A DNA stretch of 64,000 nucleotides from Dipteris shenzhenensis (Eukaryota; Polypodiophyta; Polypodiopsida; Gleicheniales), in NCBI GenBank assembly GCA_047967505.1, contig CM106538.1, one strand, 5' to 3'. The notes beneath the pieces are model-generated. The model worked only from the letters and a program-made list of their open reading frames with translations, was not told the DNA's origin and ran no database searches. Shown in pieces: positions 20,301 through 31,828 of this stretch. Made by a program: the position numbers and the translations under genes. Numbering within the stretch: position 1 is the first letter of the stretch; every line of letters starts with the position of its first letter.

Positions 20301-21239
20301 AGTGCATGTGGGATGCCTCTGGCTGGGGACACCCAAGCTGAATTGAGGTTTTGGAATTTTTTATTAATTCCTTAGTTACCCCAGAGGTATCGCACCGGTC
20401 AGTAGGATAACTCTATGGCACCAATTGGTGGGCTATGGTATAGCAATGACGGGCAGTGTAGTACGATTTCGATGGCAGGCGATGGGGTAATCTTTCAACG
20501 ACGATCGACAGAATAAGAAAATAGCACCGATCGGTGTGATGGATGTATGGCAATGATTGATGGGAAAATAATTGCCATGTGGGCAACACAATCAGTTGAA
20601 AGGGATATTCCCACGGGCATAGGGATACGGTATGACATCGGATGGTAGGATAAGGACTCGGTGGGATAGTATAGCGACGATGGTGGGGTGAGAAAAAAAC
20701 ATCGGACGGTGGTATTGCATAGCAATGGGCAGTATGATGGAGTAACACGATGGTGGAGGGGAATGGTTATGACCACAGACGGAGGGGAGGGTTCACCACA
20801 TCAGTGATGGGATAGTAAGATAGCAAATGGCCAGTGGGGAAACACTACAGCACCAATCAGCAACTTGTCAGATCGATATCGAAGTAACTCTGACAAGCAT
20901 TAACTATGGGTGGTGAGGTAAACTATAGTTAGAGGGGCTAGGTCGGCGGGGAAGTGTTACGGCATTGGGTCAATGAAGTTTTGACCAATGGGATCTGACT
21001 AACGCACTGGTCGGTGGGGAAACTACTCGGTGTGATAGGGCTACAACACTGATACTCTCAAGAAGCGGTCGTGATAAGACTGGGTCTTGGTGGGAAGCTC
21101 CCCCCTAAGTCTGAGATTTGTGAAGCTAGAGGAGGTCTAACTGTATGATATGGTTGATCTCATCTTGGAGATTGGACTTAGGAGGTGCATCCATGTTGTA
21201 CTAAAAGGGGGGAAGCCTGTCCATCTGGATACTATGCCT
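20301..21239. other. Degenerate GGTGGGG/CGATGG-rich region, no gene
   Basis: Imperfect short repeats built from CGATGGTGG, GCAATGG and CACCGATC occupy 20400-21100 without a clean unit length. It could be the decayed LTR of gypsy-1. No coding sequence is recognised. Confidence 0.5.
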
Positions 21240-21649
21240 AGCAAACCATGTAGATATGTGTGCATACCATGTGTTTGCCCCACTCTCTACGAGTCATCTG
21301 GATGACTCTAGGGCCAACCTCTACATGTCTCGAATGAGGTAAGTCCCAGACTCTGTGGATGAAAGTCATAGTCTGAAAGATGGCATCAACTTGGAGGGCT
21401 TACGTCAGATCATCCTAGATCCCATTGTTACTTGTAGCCACTCGAAGCTCCTCCAATCTATCCCCAAAAGATTGCACCCCCAAAAAGGTACTGCATACAT
21501 GATAGTCGGCCGCACTAGTGTCTCAAAAAGCCAGCACTTCATCGGTGGATTCTGGAAGTGTGCCTAGAAACACTGCCTCTCTAGTCTAGCCAAAGCACTA
21601 CGCTCTCGTGTGAGTCATTCTTGGGCTGCATGTTTCATCATGAAGATGG

Positions 21650-22809
21650 GTCCTATGAAGACTGCTCCCAAATATGTGTATGACTACACTATCTCCACTG
21701 GTTCACCACGATAGGTGAAAGTAAGTCAGTTAGCACTGCTCGTGAGTTGTTCAAGATCATAGCCTTAGTTTTCCCAAGGTTGACCGTCATATCATATCTC
21801 TCTGTAGCCCCTCCGCTGAAGAGGATATAAGGACTATACCATTGGCATATAACAATATTTGTATGAGGAGATCCCCTAATAATGATCCCTCGCCACATAG
21901 GCAATCTATGAAAGATGCGATCTCGTCAATGTAGAGTCCAAAGAGAGTTGATGAGAGAGGGTAGCTCTACTTCACCCCAATGGTGCTCTCGACCCAATCT
22001 AATAGACTACCGCCTGGGGCACGGACCTTGCTTTTGACTAACTCATATAAGCTCATCACACCCCAAATCAGCATCTCTGGGATCTGCATCTCCTGTAGTC
22101 TCCTGATCATGTGGGATCATGGAACTGTGTCGAAGGCTTTTTGAAAGTCTACGAAGCATGTGTAGACTCTCTAATGTTTGGACCTCGCCTCCTCAATGAT
22201 AGCCCTAAGAGTGAAGATGTGGTCTAGAGTAGAGTGCTGCCTCCTGAGTCCTGCCTGCCCTAGAGCTCACTACCCTCATGACTCTGTATGACTGCTAATC
22301 TCTCTCTCTAGTACTGATCCATAGATCTTGGCCAGTGTGTGGCCAATCATGAGGGTGCGATAGTTCCTGCTGTCCATGAGGTCTCCTGGTTTATGTATCG
22401 GTACGATAGTAGTGGTGCTCCTGGTTTATGTATCGGTACGATAGTAGTGGTGCTCCATGCTAATGGGAAGCCATGACAAACTACAAGGTTAAACACGTAC
22501 AAGGATCGGTGCTAGGACCTCTTGCCCATGTGTGAAGTGCTCTATTTGAAGGCCTTCGTGATCTTGTGCTTTTCGGTTGTGGAATCGATGAAATGCGGCC
22601 CGCACATTCTGCATAGTGAATAGATGACAGGTAGTGGGCTTGGGCATGGAGGACATGTCTGCCGGTGTTTGCCTTGGGACATTATATAAGGAGCATGCAT
22701 AAGTAAGCTCTGCATGCCTAGTCCGTGATGGGGATGGGTGGCTTCCCCTCCAAGAGGAGTCCCCACCCTGTGGTTGGGTCTCCTCCGCAAAATGATCCGA
22801 TGATCTCAT
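21650..22809 (-). pseudogene. LINE-1 reverse transcriptase, decayed
   Basis: The RT begins with a HNRKAQDHEGLQIEHFTHG block at 22640-22580. PIHKPG, NYRTLMIGHTLAKIYG, CFVDFQKAFDTVP, and SYPLSSTLFGLYIDEI (near 21970) follow in shifting frames. The catalytic YADD box reads LLYANGIVLISS with the codons at 21838-21849, so both catalytic Asp are gone. MTVNLGKTKAMILNN follows at 21780-21730. The enzyme would be inactive even without the frameshifts. Confidence 0.85.
22383..22452. repeat. 35-bp tandem duplication inside LINE-1 RT
   Basis: Two identical-looking 35-bp units (starting CTCCTGGTTTATGTATCGG) lie at 22383-22417 and 22418-22452. The length is not a multiple of 3, so the RT frame is broken here. 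Confidence 0.95.
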
Positions 22810-23028
22810 CCATCCTATGTGTGAAGAAGGCTCATATCTTGTGGCATGTCAACCACTGAAAGACCTTGTGTGCCTCATGTGACGTCAACTAATCCAAGGC
22901 TCGTCGCTCCAATGTGAGGTGGGCTTGCATCTCTCTGCATTCATCATCAAACTAGGGGTTTTGAGGGTCTTCCCACCTCATACCCATCGTGAAGATCGGG
23001 TCGTAGGAAAGGATCTAGTGGCAGCATC

Positions 23029-24000
23029 CTATATCACTATGACAAGGGTGGCTGAGGTGTGGGCGAGGTCTAAATTAGCCTCCACTAAGGTCGAAAGGTC
23101 TTTGGCTAAGTGACACACATACACTAGATCAAGGCCACCGTCAAAGTGGGCTTGAATCCAGGTAGCAGTAGGAACTCTCCCTGTGCCTGGTGTAGTAGTA
23201 AGAACATTGAAGGCTAGATATGAGTGGTCGGCAAGTGGGGGGGGCCCTGTGCCTGGTGTAGTAGCAAGAACATTAAAGGCTAGATATGAGTGGTCAGCAA
23301 GTAGGGGGGGTATGGTGAGGTCGTGTATCCATGAGACAAAAGCCATGTGGGAAGCTTGTGAAAACCACAGATGATGGCCATCTCTGAAGGCCATTGTGGA
23401 TGATGAGGTCGTAGATAGCTCCCAACTCAAGCAGGTGTCGCCCGTATGTTGTCACATGTATCCCTCATCCTTGCATTGAAATCCCCCAGAAGGAGGGTGT
23501 CTCCCTGTCTGAAGAACTCTATGATATCATCATGTATCATCTCATAAGGACTGTGCCCCTCTGTAGTGACATCATGGGCATATGATGACGTGTGTGGAGG
23601 GAAATAGCATACTGCAATGAAGATCGGTCAGGCATCTAGTAGTTGCACTCGTATCCACATGTGGCATGCATGTTCCTCTCTCCATACTACAAATGAGTGG
23701 TCTCAAGTTTGTTTTGAAAAGGACAGCTACACCTCTAGAGCCTCGTACTCCACTATCTCTCCTCATTTCTCTCCTATGAACAGACTCCCAAATGTACCCT
23801 ATCACCATGGGCAGCCTCTGGGCTCTCATGTGTCTCATTGTAGAAGATGATGTCTCTGCCTGTGTATGTCTTCGAGAAGCCACTTGGATCGGACCAAAGG
23901 GTACCATTACAGTTCCATACAGCCATGCTCAGCTTTTTTTGTGCACTCCCCTCCCAACTTTGACACCGATGTAGTTCCCCCTTTTCCTTCTCCCCTTCTC
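23029..24000 (-). pseudogene. LINE-1 endonuclease domain, decayed
   Basis: Endonuclease of the exonuclease-endonuclease-phosphatase fold, which nicks target DNA. The start resembles MAVWNCNGTLWSDPSG near 23940. VRGSRGVAVLFKTNLRP is near 23720, a GDFNAR-like block (frameshifted) near 23480, and the SDH-like end LADHSYLAFNVL near 23250. A 66-bp in-frame tandem duplication at 23179-23310 repeats that last block. Stops and frame changes are frequent. Confidence 0.8.
23179..23310. repeat. 66-bp tandem duplication inside LINE-1 endonuclease
   Basis: Units 23179-23244 and 23245-23310 differ by only a few bases. Because 66 is a multiple of 3, the LADHSYLAFNVL block is duplicated in frame on the minus strand. 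Confidence 0.92.
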
Positions 24001-24126
24001 CATTATCACCTCTATCAGCTCTTTCTCGAATAATCACTTTGCTATCCCTGTAGGTAGCCCATTTCCCTGCTTCCCTTGCTGCCATTACCTGTGTCATGCC
24101 TTCCCTTCTATGCTCCTGCTGTAGAA

Positions 24127-24127
<1 letters not shown>

Positions 24128-24185
<58 letters not shown>

Positions 24186-24306
24186 AGGGAGGGAGGGAGG
24201 GAGAGATTAAGAGAGAGAATGACGGAGGGAGGGAGGGAGAGAGATAGAGAGAGATTAAGAGAGAGAATGAGAAATCCTGGCGGCCATGGCTGCTAGAGGA
24301 TAGAGG

Positions 24307-24350
<44 letters not shown>

Positions 24351-24478
24351 TGAGGGAGGGAGCGAGAGAGAGAGAGAGATTAAGAGAGAGAATGAGAAAT
24401 CCTGGCGGCCATGGCCACCACAGAGAGAGAGAGAGATTAAGAGAGAGAATGAGAAATCTTAGCAGCCATGGCTGCCAC

Positions 24479-24520
<42 letters not shown>

Positions 24521-24546
24521 AGAGAGAGAATGATAGATCCTAGGGG

Positions 24547-24584
<38 letters not shown>

Positions 24585-24660
24585 CTAGCCACCGTGGCCA
24601 CCAAGAGGAGGGAGGTATGAGAGCGAGGGAAAGAGAGAAAGACATGAGAGAGGGAGACAT
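24128..24660 (+). repeat. Long GA microsatellite array with higher-order units
   Basis: GA and GGGA runs alternate with a spacer of the form GATTAAGAGAGAGAATGAGAAATCCT plus a GGCCATGG-like piece, seen at about 24250, 24385, 24430, 24515 and 24580. It is therefore a nested repeat, not a plain dinucleotide run. The Ser-Leu and Arg-Glu ORFs on either strand are artefacts of the repeat. Confidence 0.92.
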
Positions 24661-25317
24661 TAAAAGGCTCTTGGGCCCGTAGGGTGCCAAGGCATGTTTT
24701 CTATCCTTTCCATCTCTCCCTACTGTCTTCAGAAATAGCACTTGTGTTAACCATATAAGAGCACTTGGGACAAGCCTAGGAGGTGCTCCTAACTGATTCC
24801 CAAATAGTGCTTGTATTAGCATTATGCCTCCAAGCCCTAAGCTATTTGGGGCTCAAACCCCCTCTATGAGGGTCAAAACCTGGAGTGGCGAGGCCAAATC
24901 TTGGGCTAGTTGCAACCGAGCAGATCTTGGGCTAGTTGCAGCTTAACCCTTGTGAGGCAATTAACCGCACTAACCACATTTTGTGGCAATTTGCAGTTGG
25001 GATGTACAACTTGTGATCGTTGGGGTATTTGGGGCTCAAAATTCTTGAGCTTGTATTGTACTCCTTCCATGCCTGCAATGGTTGAAGTAAATCATGAAAC
25101 CTAATCACCTCTAATCACTGACTATCCTACATTCCATGATTGTACTTCGTGGATGTTAACATGTCCCCCTTCCTGTCGTTGAGCTGCCATAGAATCAGCC
25201 ACACTAGAGGAGGTGATTGTCTGGAGGACTACGTAACGGGAATTGTCAAAACAAAGTTTAGATTCGCTATTGCTACCTAGGAAGAGGACCCATGCTTTAC
25301 TGAGTGCTTCTTTGATG
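24661..25317. other. No gene recognised
   Basis: Unique-looking sequence with a GATCTTGGGCTAGTTGCA block repeated near 24897 and 24921. No coding or RNA feature could be supported. Confidence 0.5.
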
Positions 25318-25588
25318 AGCCAGGCTCCTTCTTACTGCAAAAGCCCATATATGGGATGCATGTAATCATAAAGTTGAAGTCAACTTGCTTGAGGCTACTA
25401 ATTTGGTAGCATACGTCATAAAGAGAGAAGGTATGAAGATGAAAGATGCAAGAAAGTTCAAAGGGCAAAGGATCTATGACTGCTTGAATTTCTTCCTTCA
25501 TTGTAATTATGTTGAGGATACGGACGTGGAGTCTATGGAAGATTGGGTTGTTGACAAGATAAGAGATACTAATGATGAAATCTTCTAG
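25318..25588 (+). CDS. Unidentified ORF fragment, about 90 codons
   Basis: The frame is open from a stop near 25315 to TAG at 25588, without a good ATG at its start. It is acidic and ends VESMEDWVVDKIRDTNDEIF. Composition is protein-like (mixed, with NLVAYVIKREGMKMKDARKF) rather than repeat-derived. I do not recognise a family. It could be an exon end or a piece of a transposon protein. Confidence 0.25.
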
Positions 25589-26490
25589 TGTGATCCAGCC
25601 TGTGTGGCTTGTAATAGTCGGTAATCTTATTTTGTATTCTCTACAACAAGCTTGGTAGGGCTGAGTAGATCATATTAGAATTGCTAATACAATCTATTTT
25701 TTAGTATTAAATTCTCATGCAGTGTGGCTCTTATGACTCTATAATGTTATAAACTTTGACCCTATAGTATGATTTGAGTAATCTTATTGTTTTGAGTCCA
25801 AATTCTCATCAAGTGTATCCATGATAAATGTCCCTTATGTTTCCATGAGAGAATGCCCCTTATGTATTCACATATTTATTAAAATCAACCAAAATAACAT
25901 TTGAGAGAAGGAAAACAAGTCACACATTTAATATGTATCCATGATGAATGCCCATTATGTATTCACATTTAATACAATCAACCAAAATAACATTATGAGC
26001 AACAAAATCTCAAAATACAAACTTTTGCAACTTTACACTTTTACATGCATCACTCACCAATAAAGTTTTTCTACTTCAAAAAACAACTCATGTATATGCT
26101 AAACCCCATCATAAAGCTTCACAAAATGAAGTGGATTTTGATGCTTCCTGTGGACTCCATTGTGATTCTTTGGAAGTAGACTCTATCTCTTGAGGCTTTG
26201 ATGCTTTAGGCATATATGGACTTTTCATTTGTCCATAGAATTTGTCTACTTCCAAGTGTGGACTCCATTGTGATGGTTTAGGCATTGTTGGCTCTTTCCC
26301 ATGGATTTTGTAGGAAGAGCAGGGTATTCTCAGTATGTAGGGTTTCGAGGCTTTTTGTCACCTACAGATATATCGAGGTTGTTGTTTGTAGTATACGTGT
26401 AGCTTAGGACCTCGAGTCCTATTCCGGTGAGAGATGTAGGCTTAAGTGTGGTAAGAAAACATAGTGCATGTGTGTGTAAAAGGAATGTGC
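25589..26490. other. AT-rich region with direct repeats; reverse copy of the 3.7-6.2 kb repeat family
   Basis: A block ending in TCAACCAAAATAACAT occurs twice (about 25821-25905 and 25937-26000). Bases 26150-26290 resemble, in reverse, the repeat-protein ORF at 3734-4303. Bases 26285-26372 are the reverse complement of 6073-6172. No intact gene. Confidence 0.55.
26285..26372 (-). repeat. Dispersed repeat, copy 2 (inverted relative to 6073-6172)
   Basis: Shares GGCTCTTTCCCATGG, AAGAGCAGGGT and GGCTTTTTGTCACCTACAGA with the reverse complement of 6073-6172 in the same order and spacing. Confidence 0.65.
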
Positions 26491-26654
26491 TGTTGAGATA
26501 TCGAGCTCCACTCGTGATATGCCAGGGTGACTATTGTGCATTTATGTCACCGACTTGTTACCTGCAGATGTGGTTGGTACACTGCCCATGAATAATAGCT
26601 GGATGATAGCTATCTTTATGTACTCTAGTTAGTGGCTCAGTTAGTATGCCACCT
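26491..26654 (+). repeat. Partial LTR (first 164 bp), tandem with the full LTR
   Basis: Starts TGTTGAGATATCGAGCTCC and ends at TATGCCACCT, where the full LTR starts over. Both copies carry the GGATGATAGC variant, which suggests duplication within this locus rather than two insertions. Confidence 0.92.
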
Positions 26655-27011
26655 TGTTGAGATATCGAGCTCCACTTGTGATATGCCAGGGTAATCGTTG
26701 TGCATTTATGTCATTGACTTGTTAGCTATAGATGCGGTTGGTACACCGCCCATGAATAATAGCTGGATGATAGCTATCTTTATGTACTCTAGTTAGTGGC
26801 TCAGTTAGTATGCCACCTAGGTTAGTTGAGTTTGGTTTGAGACCCACATATAGGATTCATCTATTCCTTTTTGTAAGAGAGAGAGTTTTTTGGCTTTCAC
26901 AACTAAGAAGAGGAAAACTGTTTTCAGCCTCCACCTTTGTGTGTATTCCCCCATTGTGTATGTGAGAAAGCTGCAAGTGAGACTCCTTACCTCTCTCCCA
27001 CTCTCTTCACA
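26655..27011 (+). repeat. 5' LTR of copia D
   Basis: 357 bp, from TGTTGAGATATC to CTCTTCACA, followed at once by the primer-binding site. Confidence 0.95.
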
Positions 27012-27023
27012 TGGTATCAGAGC
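27012..27023 (+). other. Primer-binding site of copia D
   Basis: TGGTATCAGAGC, an exact initiator-tRNA-Met complement, directly after the LTR. Confidence 0.95.
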
Positions 27024-27503
27024 TCGGTTTGTGGTAAGGAGCTCAAGGAAGCAAACCAAGTTCGTAGTGTCTTGGTAAGAGGATCAGTGTTGCTTTCCTT
27101 TTTCGAGTTTGGGAGCAAATCTCTGTAGGTAGCATAGCCAAAAAGTGCAAGAGTGCACCGTCTCAGATTGAGATGCCCTTCGCGGTGCAGCGAGAGGGTA
27201 GTATATGCTACAGGGCCCATTTTGGTGGCGGAAGTTTTTCCGCAGGCACTCAGAAAAGTGGCCTATTTTGGCTGTGCGACCATTGTTCTGCAGGTCCGTG
27301 AAAAAATGCCATAGAAATTGCATCGTATGCCTATGCACAGACATATTGGGAGTGATAGCATCATTCTTATTGCCTATTGATGCAAAATCATCACTAGCAA
27401 GTTACTATGTGGTCAAATACCACTTTCGTCAGTTTTGCAGATTTGCCTTGTGAGGTAGAAGTTGTGTTTTTTGCAGTGAGAGAATATTTTGCAGTGTTCT
27501 GTA

Positions 27504-28620
27504 ATGGCATCTGACTCTCTTTCACAGATTGTCATTGAAAAGCTTCACAAGAATAGCTTCCAAGCATGGAAGTTTAGAATGACAAATTTCCTTATGGGAA
27601 AAGGCTATTGGGAGCTCATTACAAGAAATTAAGAAGAACCAATTCTTCCTAATGTTCCCAATCAACAGGAAATGCAGGCATTTAAAGCCTGGCATGAGAG
27701 CTCTAGAAAAGTTATGTACTGGCTGTCTATCAGTATTTCAGATTCTATGATTGTGCATATTCAAGGTGCAAGCATGCCAAAGGAGACATGGGATACTTTG
27801 GCAAAAATGTACAGCACAAATATGCAAGCCAGGAAAATGTAGCTCAAGCAAGAGTTGCACAATGTGCAAAGAGAAAATATGAGCATCAATGACTACCACA
27901 TGAAGGTGAAGAGAATTTGCGATGCACTTGCTTCCATTGGGTTGCCAATCAAAGATGATGATTTAGTTTCTGTGACCTTGAATGGTCTAGGAAAGGATTA
28001 TGCACAGTTCCGGACATCCATTGTCATCCATGAAAAATTTCCTGATTTTAAGGAGTTGATTGCTCTTCTAATTTATGAAGAGCAGAGAAATGGTGGTGCA
28101 TCTTCTTCAGGAGGAACTTATTAAAAAACTATCTTCGACTCAAATACTGGAAGAGGTGGAGGCAGAGGTAGAGTAGGCCGACCATGGCAGAAATCAAAAT
28201 ATGCGACAAATTCAAGAAAACCAATCTTATGGAGGAGGGCGTGGTAACCTTAGAGGCAGGGGGAGCCAAAGAGGTCGTGGTGGATGGCAGAGAGGCAAAA
28301 ACACAAACAGTATTGTTGAATGTTAATATTGTGATAAAATGGGTCATATGGCTAAAGACTGCTACAAAAAGCAGAATGACATTATGAATGGAAAATTGCA
28401 GCAAAGCAATTATGCATCCTCTAGTAGACAGGGTGATGACAGAAATGAGCATTTGTTTATGGTACAGCACATGACCAATTTTGTGACAAGTGCAGAAGAA
28501 AGCAATGATGTGTGGTATGTTCACTCAGGTGCATCAAACCACATGACAAGTTTTCCGGTTTGTTCTGGATGCAAGGAAAATGGAAAAACCAGGATTTGTG
28601 GAGACTAGTGATGATACTGC
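27504..28620 (+). pseudogene. gag: Copia D gag and protease
   Basis: The ATG at 27504 starts MASDSLSQIVIEKLHKNSF. The leader upstream (27024-27503) is non-coding. A stop (TAA) follows ELITRN near 27632. Later pieces include LHNVQRENMSINDYHMKVK and NGLGKDYAQF. The zinc knuckle CxYCDKMGHMAKDC has TAA in its second codon. In the protease the catalytic Asp is replaced by His (WYVHSGASNHM, codon 28522-28524). The following bases (TTTTCCGGTTTGTTC) are foreign to the family and may be a small insertion. Confidence 0.92.
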
Positions 28621-30394
28621 ACATCCTATTGTGCAGATTGGTAAAATTCCTTTGTCTATGCAGGATGGGAAAAAGAAATAACTGTTTGATGTATTTCATG
28701 TTCCAAACATCGCCAAGAACCGGGTTTCTATTGGTCAAATGGTTGAGCAGGGCTTGCAGGTTAAATTTAATCCTCATATATGCTTTGTTGAGGATATCAA
28801 AAATAAAGGTCGCTTGATAGAAACAGGGAAGAAGAAGGGCAGGATGTTTACGTTGGATGCAAACATGCTTGAATTGAGTGCAGCAATGTTTGCACATGGG
28901 ACCGGTGTAGTTGCAGATATTGATATCTATCATAAACGCATTGGTCATGTTAATGTACAATGACTTAAATTAATGCAAGCCCAAAATATTGTTGTAGGAT
29001 TGCCCAAGTTCAAGGTTGCAGAAATGCATAAGATATGTGAAGCCTGTCAATTTGGAAAACAGGCAAGGAAACCATTTCCTATACATGTTCAAGAGAGTAA
29101 GAGGCCATTGGAATTAATCCACTCTGATGTATGGACTACTAAAGCTACATCTATTGGAGGCTGTCATTATTTTGTCACTTTTATTGATCACTACAGCAGA
29201 AAAGTTTGGGTGTACTTTATGAAAAAGAAAGTGAAGTGCTTGGGCATTTCAAAGCTTTTAAAGCTATGGTTGAAAAAGAAACAGGCTTGTAAATAAAATG
29301 CCTATGGTCAGATGGAGGGGGAGAGTACCTCTCAAATGAGTTTGCAAGGTTCCTATAGGAGCATGGCATAAAGCAGCAATATTCATGCAGTCATACCCCA
29401 CAGCAAAATGGACTTGCAGAGAGAAAAATAGGCATATTGGAGAGGTATCTCGTGCCATGCTCAACGAAAAAGACCTGCCAAATTTTTATTGGGCTGAAGC
29501 AATTGCTACAATAGTTTACATAATGAACAGGACTCCCACTGCAACAATACATGGCATGGTGCCAGAGGAGAGGTATACTGGTAGGAAACTAGATATTTCT
29601 CATTTGAAAGTTTTTGGTTGCATTGCCTCTGTTAATGTGCCGGATGAGTTGAGATCCAAGTTGGATCCAAAAGCTGAGAAGTGCATCTGTATTGATTATT
29701 CTCAGCAATAGAAAGGATATAGATGCTATAATCCTTCTACTCGTAAGTCTACAATGAGTAGAGATATTGTTTATGATGAGATGAGCAGCTGGTATAAACT
29801 AGTAAATGTGGTTGATGATGTAGATGCACAAAATGGTAATGCTGCACAGAATTCACAGTAGCACCACAAAATATTAGTGGACCTATAGTGTGCTCGAGCA
29901 GTGGTTCACATACTTCGCCATGGATAGGCAGATTAAGACTAGGAGAATCTCCTCAAAGCAATGTAGATAGTGGTATGTAGGTATCACAAAAAGGAAAAGA
30001 GAAAGTAGATCAGCCCATGGTTGATGTGAATGCAGGTCACTCTTATGTGGATGGTGAATCCAGTGGCTCAGAACATAGCATTGATGATGAGTTGGGTATT
30101 CCTTCTATTGTTACACCTAGAGTAAGGAAGACCAGGGATGTTTTGAGAGCACTTGGTAGTGAGCCTATTTTGTGTAGGTCTACCAGAGTCAAGTATCCTA
30201 TGGATAGGCTGAAATATGATGGATTTACAGCCATTCACTATGCCTATATGGTCAAAGTGAAGGACCAGAACCCACTTCTTTTGAGCAAGCCATGGGAAAA
30301 GAAAAATGGGAGAAAGCCATGGATGAAGAAATGGATGCCTTGGAAGCAAATGCTACATGGGAATTGGTGCCTTTGCCTAAAGACAAGAATGCAA
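28621..30394 (+). pseudogene. pol: Copia D integrase and RT start
   Basis: The pre-integrase zinc region (HKRIGHVNVQ, CEACQFGKQ) is at about 28930-29070. The core carries IHSDVW, WSDGGGEYLS and LAERK, so the D, D and E positions are present, but stops and frameshifts occur at 29290-29300, 29358 and 29708. The long linker (SSGSEHSIDDELGIPSIVTP) and the RT start (STRVKYPMDRLKYDG, then EKEKWEKAMDEEMDALEANA in another frame) end at 30394. Confidence 0.9.
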
Positions 30395-30746
30395 TGTAAA
30401 GATAGTGGGAGAGAAGGAAGGAGTCTCACTTGCGGCTTTCTCACATACACAATGGGGGAATATACACAAAGGTGGAGGCTAAAAATAGTTTTCCTCTTCT
30501 TAGTTGTGAAAGCCAAAAGAACTCTAGTACAAAGAAATAGAAGAATCCTATATGTGGGTCTCAAACCAAACTCAGCTAACTAAGGTGGCATACTAACTGA
30601 GCCACGAACTAGAGTACATAAGGATAGCTGTCATCCAGCTATTATTCATGGGCCGTGTACCAACTGCATCTGCAGCTAACAAGTCGGTGACATAAATGCA
30701 CAATGGTCACCTTGGCATATCACAAGTGGAGCTCGATATCTCAACA
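30395..30746 (-). repeat. 3' LTR of copia E
   Basis: 352 bp. Plus-strand reading goes from TGTAAAGATAGTGGG (decayed TGTGAAGAG end) to GATATCTCAACA. It matches the D LTR in reverse. Confidence 0.93.
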
Positions 30747-31828
30747 CTCCCCCTTGAGCTCAATCCCAATTCATGCACACCAAGCAAGTCTTTGAACTTG
30801 CGCAGCTTCTCTGTGCCCAATGCCTTCGTGAATATGTCAGCTACCTGATCCTCTGTGCTGACATAAACTAGATCAATAAGACCTAGTAAAACCTTCTCCC
30901 GCACATAGTGATAGTGCACCTCAATGTGCTTTGTTCTAGCATGATAGACTGGGTTATTTGCCAAGTGTATACTACTCATGTTGTCACAATAAATGACAAC
31001 TGGCCCATCTGTAGACTGATGCATATCATAAAGTAGCTTATGCAACCAAGCTACCTCACATGCAGCCATCGCTGCACCCCTATACTCAGCCTCTGTGCTC
31101 GACAAGGCAACTGTAGGCCATTTCTTACTGCTCCAAGTGACTGCAGCACTCCCAAAAGAGAACACATATCCACTGGTAGATCGTCTATCAGAAATACTAC
31201 TAGCCCAATCAGCATCAGTGTATCCATGCAACTGTATCTGAACCCTGCCTCATAAAATAGTCCATACTATAATGTGGACTTTACATACCTGAGTATGCAT
31301 CTAGCCGCATCCAAATGTGGTTTCCTTGGAGCCTGCATAAACTGACTTACCAATCCAACAGCATAGCTCAAATCTGGCCTGGTAATAGTCATATAAATTA
31401 AACTTCCTACTATGCGTCTGTACATAGTAGGGTCTTGCAGAAGCTCACCTGCATCTGTGCTCAGCTTCACATTCTGCTCCAAAGGAACTGAAATAGGCTT
31501 ACAGCCTATCATCCCATATTTGGATAGCATGTCCAATCCGTAGTTCTTGTGCAAGAGTCATATTCCACTTGGTGCTCTAATCACCTCAATGCCCAAAAAA
31601 TAATGCAGCTCTCCCAAATCCTTCATCTCAAACTTCTGCTTCAATAGCATTTTCACATGAAGGATATCTTCATCACTATCACCTGTGATGATCAAATCAT
31701 CAACATAAATGACAAGCAGCATAATACCTTTCTTTGTTTTTTTGACATAAAGTGAGAAATCTGCCTTGGAAATCTGAAAGCCAATAGTGACAAGATACTG
31801 TCCTATCTTATCAGACCATGCTCTAGGT
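30747..31828 (-). pseudogene. pol: Copia E reverse transcriptase end and RNase H
   Basis: Starts at APRAWSDKIGQYLVTIGF and has an intact YVDD (LLVIYVDDLIITGDSDE) near 31700. DLGELHYFLGIEVIRAPSG follows, then a stop. KYGMIGCKPISVPLEQNVKL and the connection run on, then a frame break near 31260. RNase H is open at 31231-30707 for 174 codons ([62 protein letters not shown]). Motifs 1-4 of RT are missing because of the junction at 31829. Confidence 0.92.

Larger units (their letters stand above)
21240..24000 (-). mobile_element. LINE-1: non-LTR retrotransposon (endonuclease plus RT)
   Basis: The minus strand carries, in order, an endonuclease (about 24000-23030), a linker and RT (about 22810-21700), and the RT thumb/C-terminal part (21700-21240, with SYTYLGAVF and LFETLVRPTIMYAVPFWG). 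The RT style differs from the L1-type elements elsewhere in the window (PIHKPGDLMD, IGHTLAKIYG, GLYIDEI). Frames change many times. Related scraps occur at 37540-37800 and 44500-45175. Confidence 0.88.
26491..30394 (+). mobile_element. Copia family A copy D (LTR to start of RT)
   Basis: A duplicated LTR start, full LTR, primer site, leader, gag, protease, integrase and the linker into RT occur in order on the plus strand. The element breaks off at 30394, where an opposite-strand family-A LTR begins. It is interrupted by several stops. It serves as the best reference for A1 and F. Confidence 0.93.

Noticed and set aside
20411-20424. TTGGTGCCATAGAG (minus strand) as a gypsy-1 primer-binding site
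   Set aside because: Too many differences from known tRNA 3' ends and no LTR border next to it; mentioned only as a possibility.
24094-24822. Long Ser/Leu-rich ORF on the minus strand and Arg/Glu ORFs on the plus strand
   Set aside because: They are translations of the GA microsatellite, which has no stop codon in these frames.
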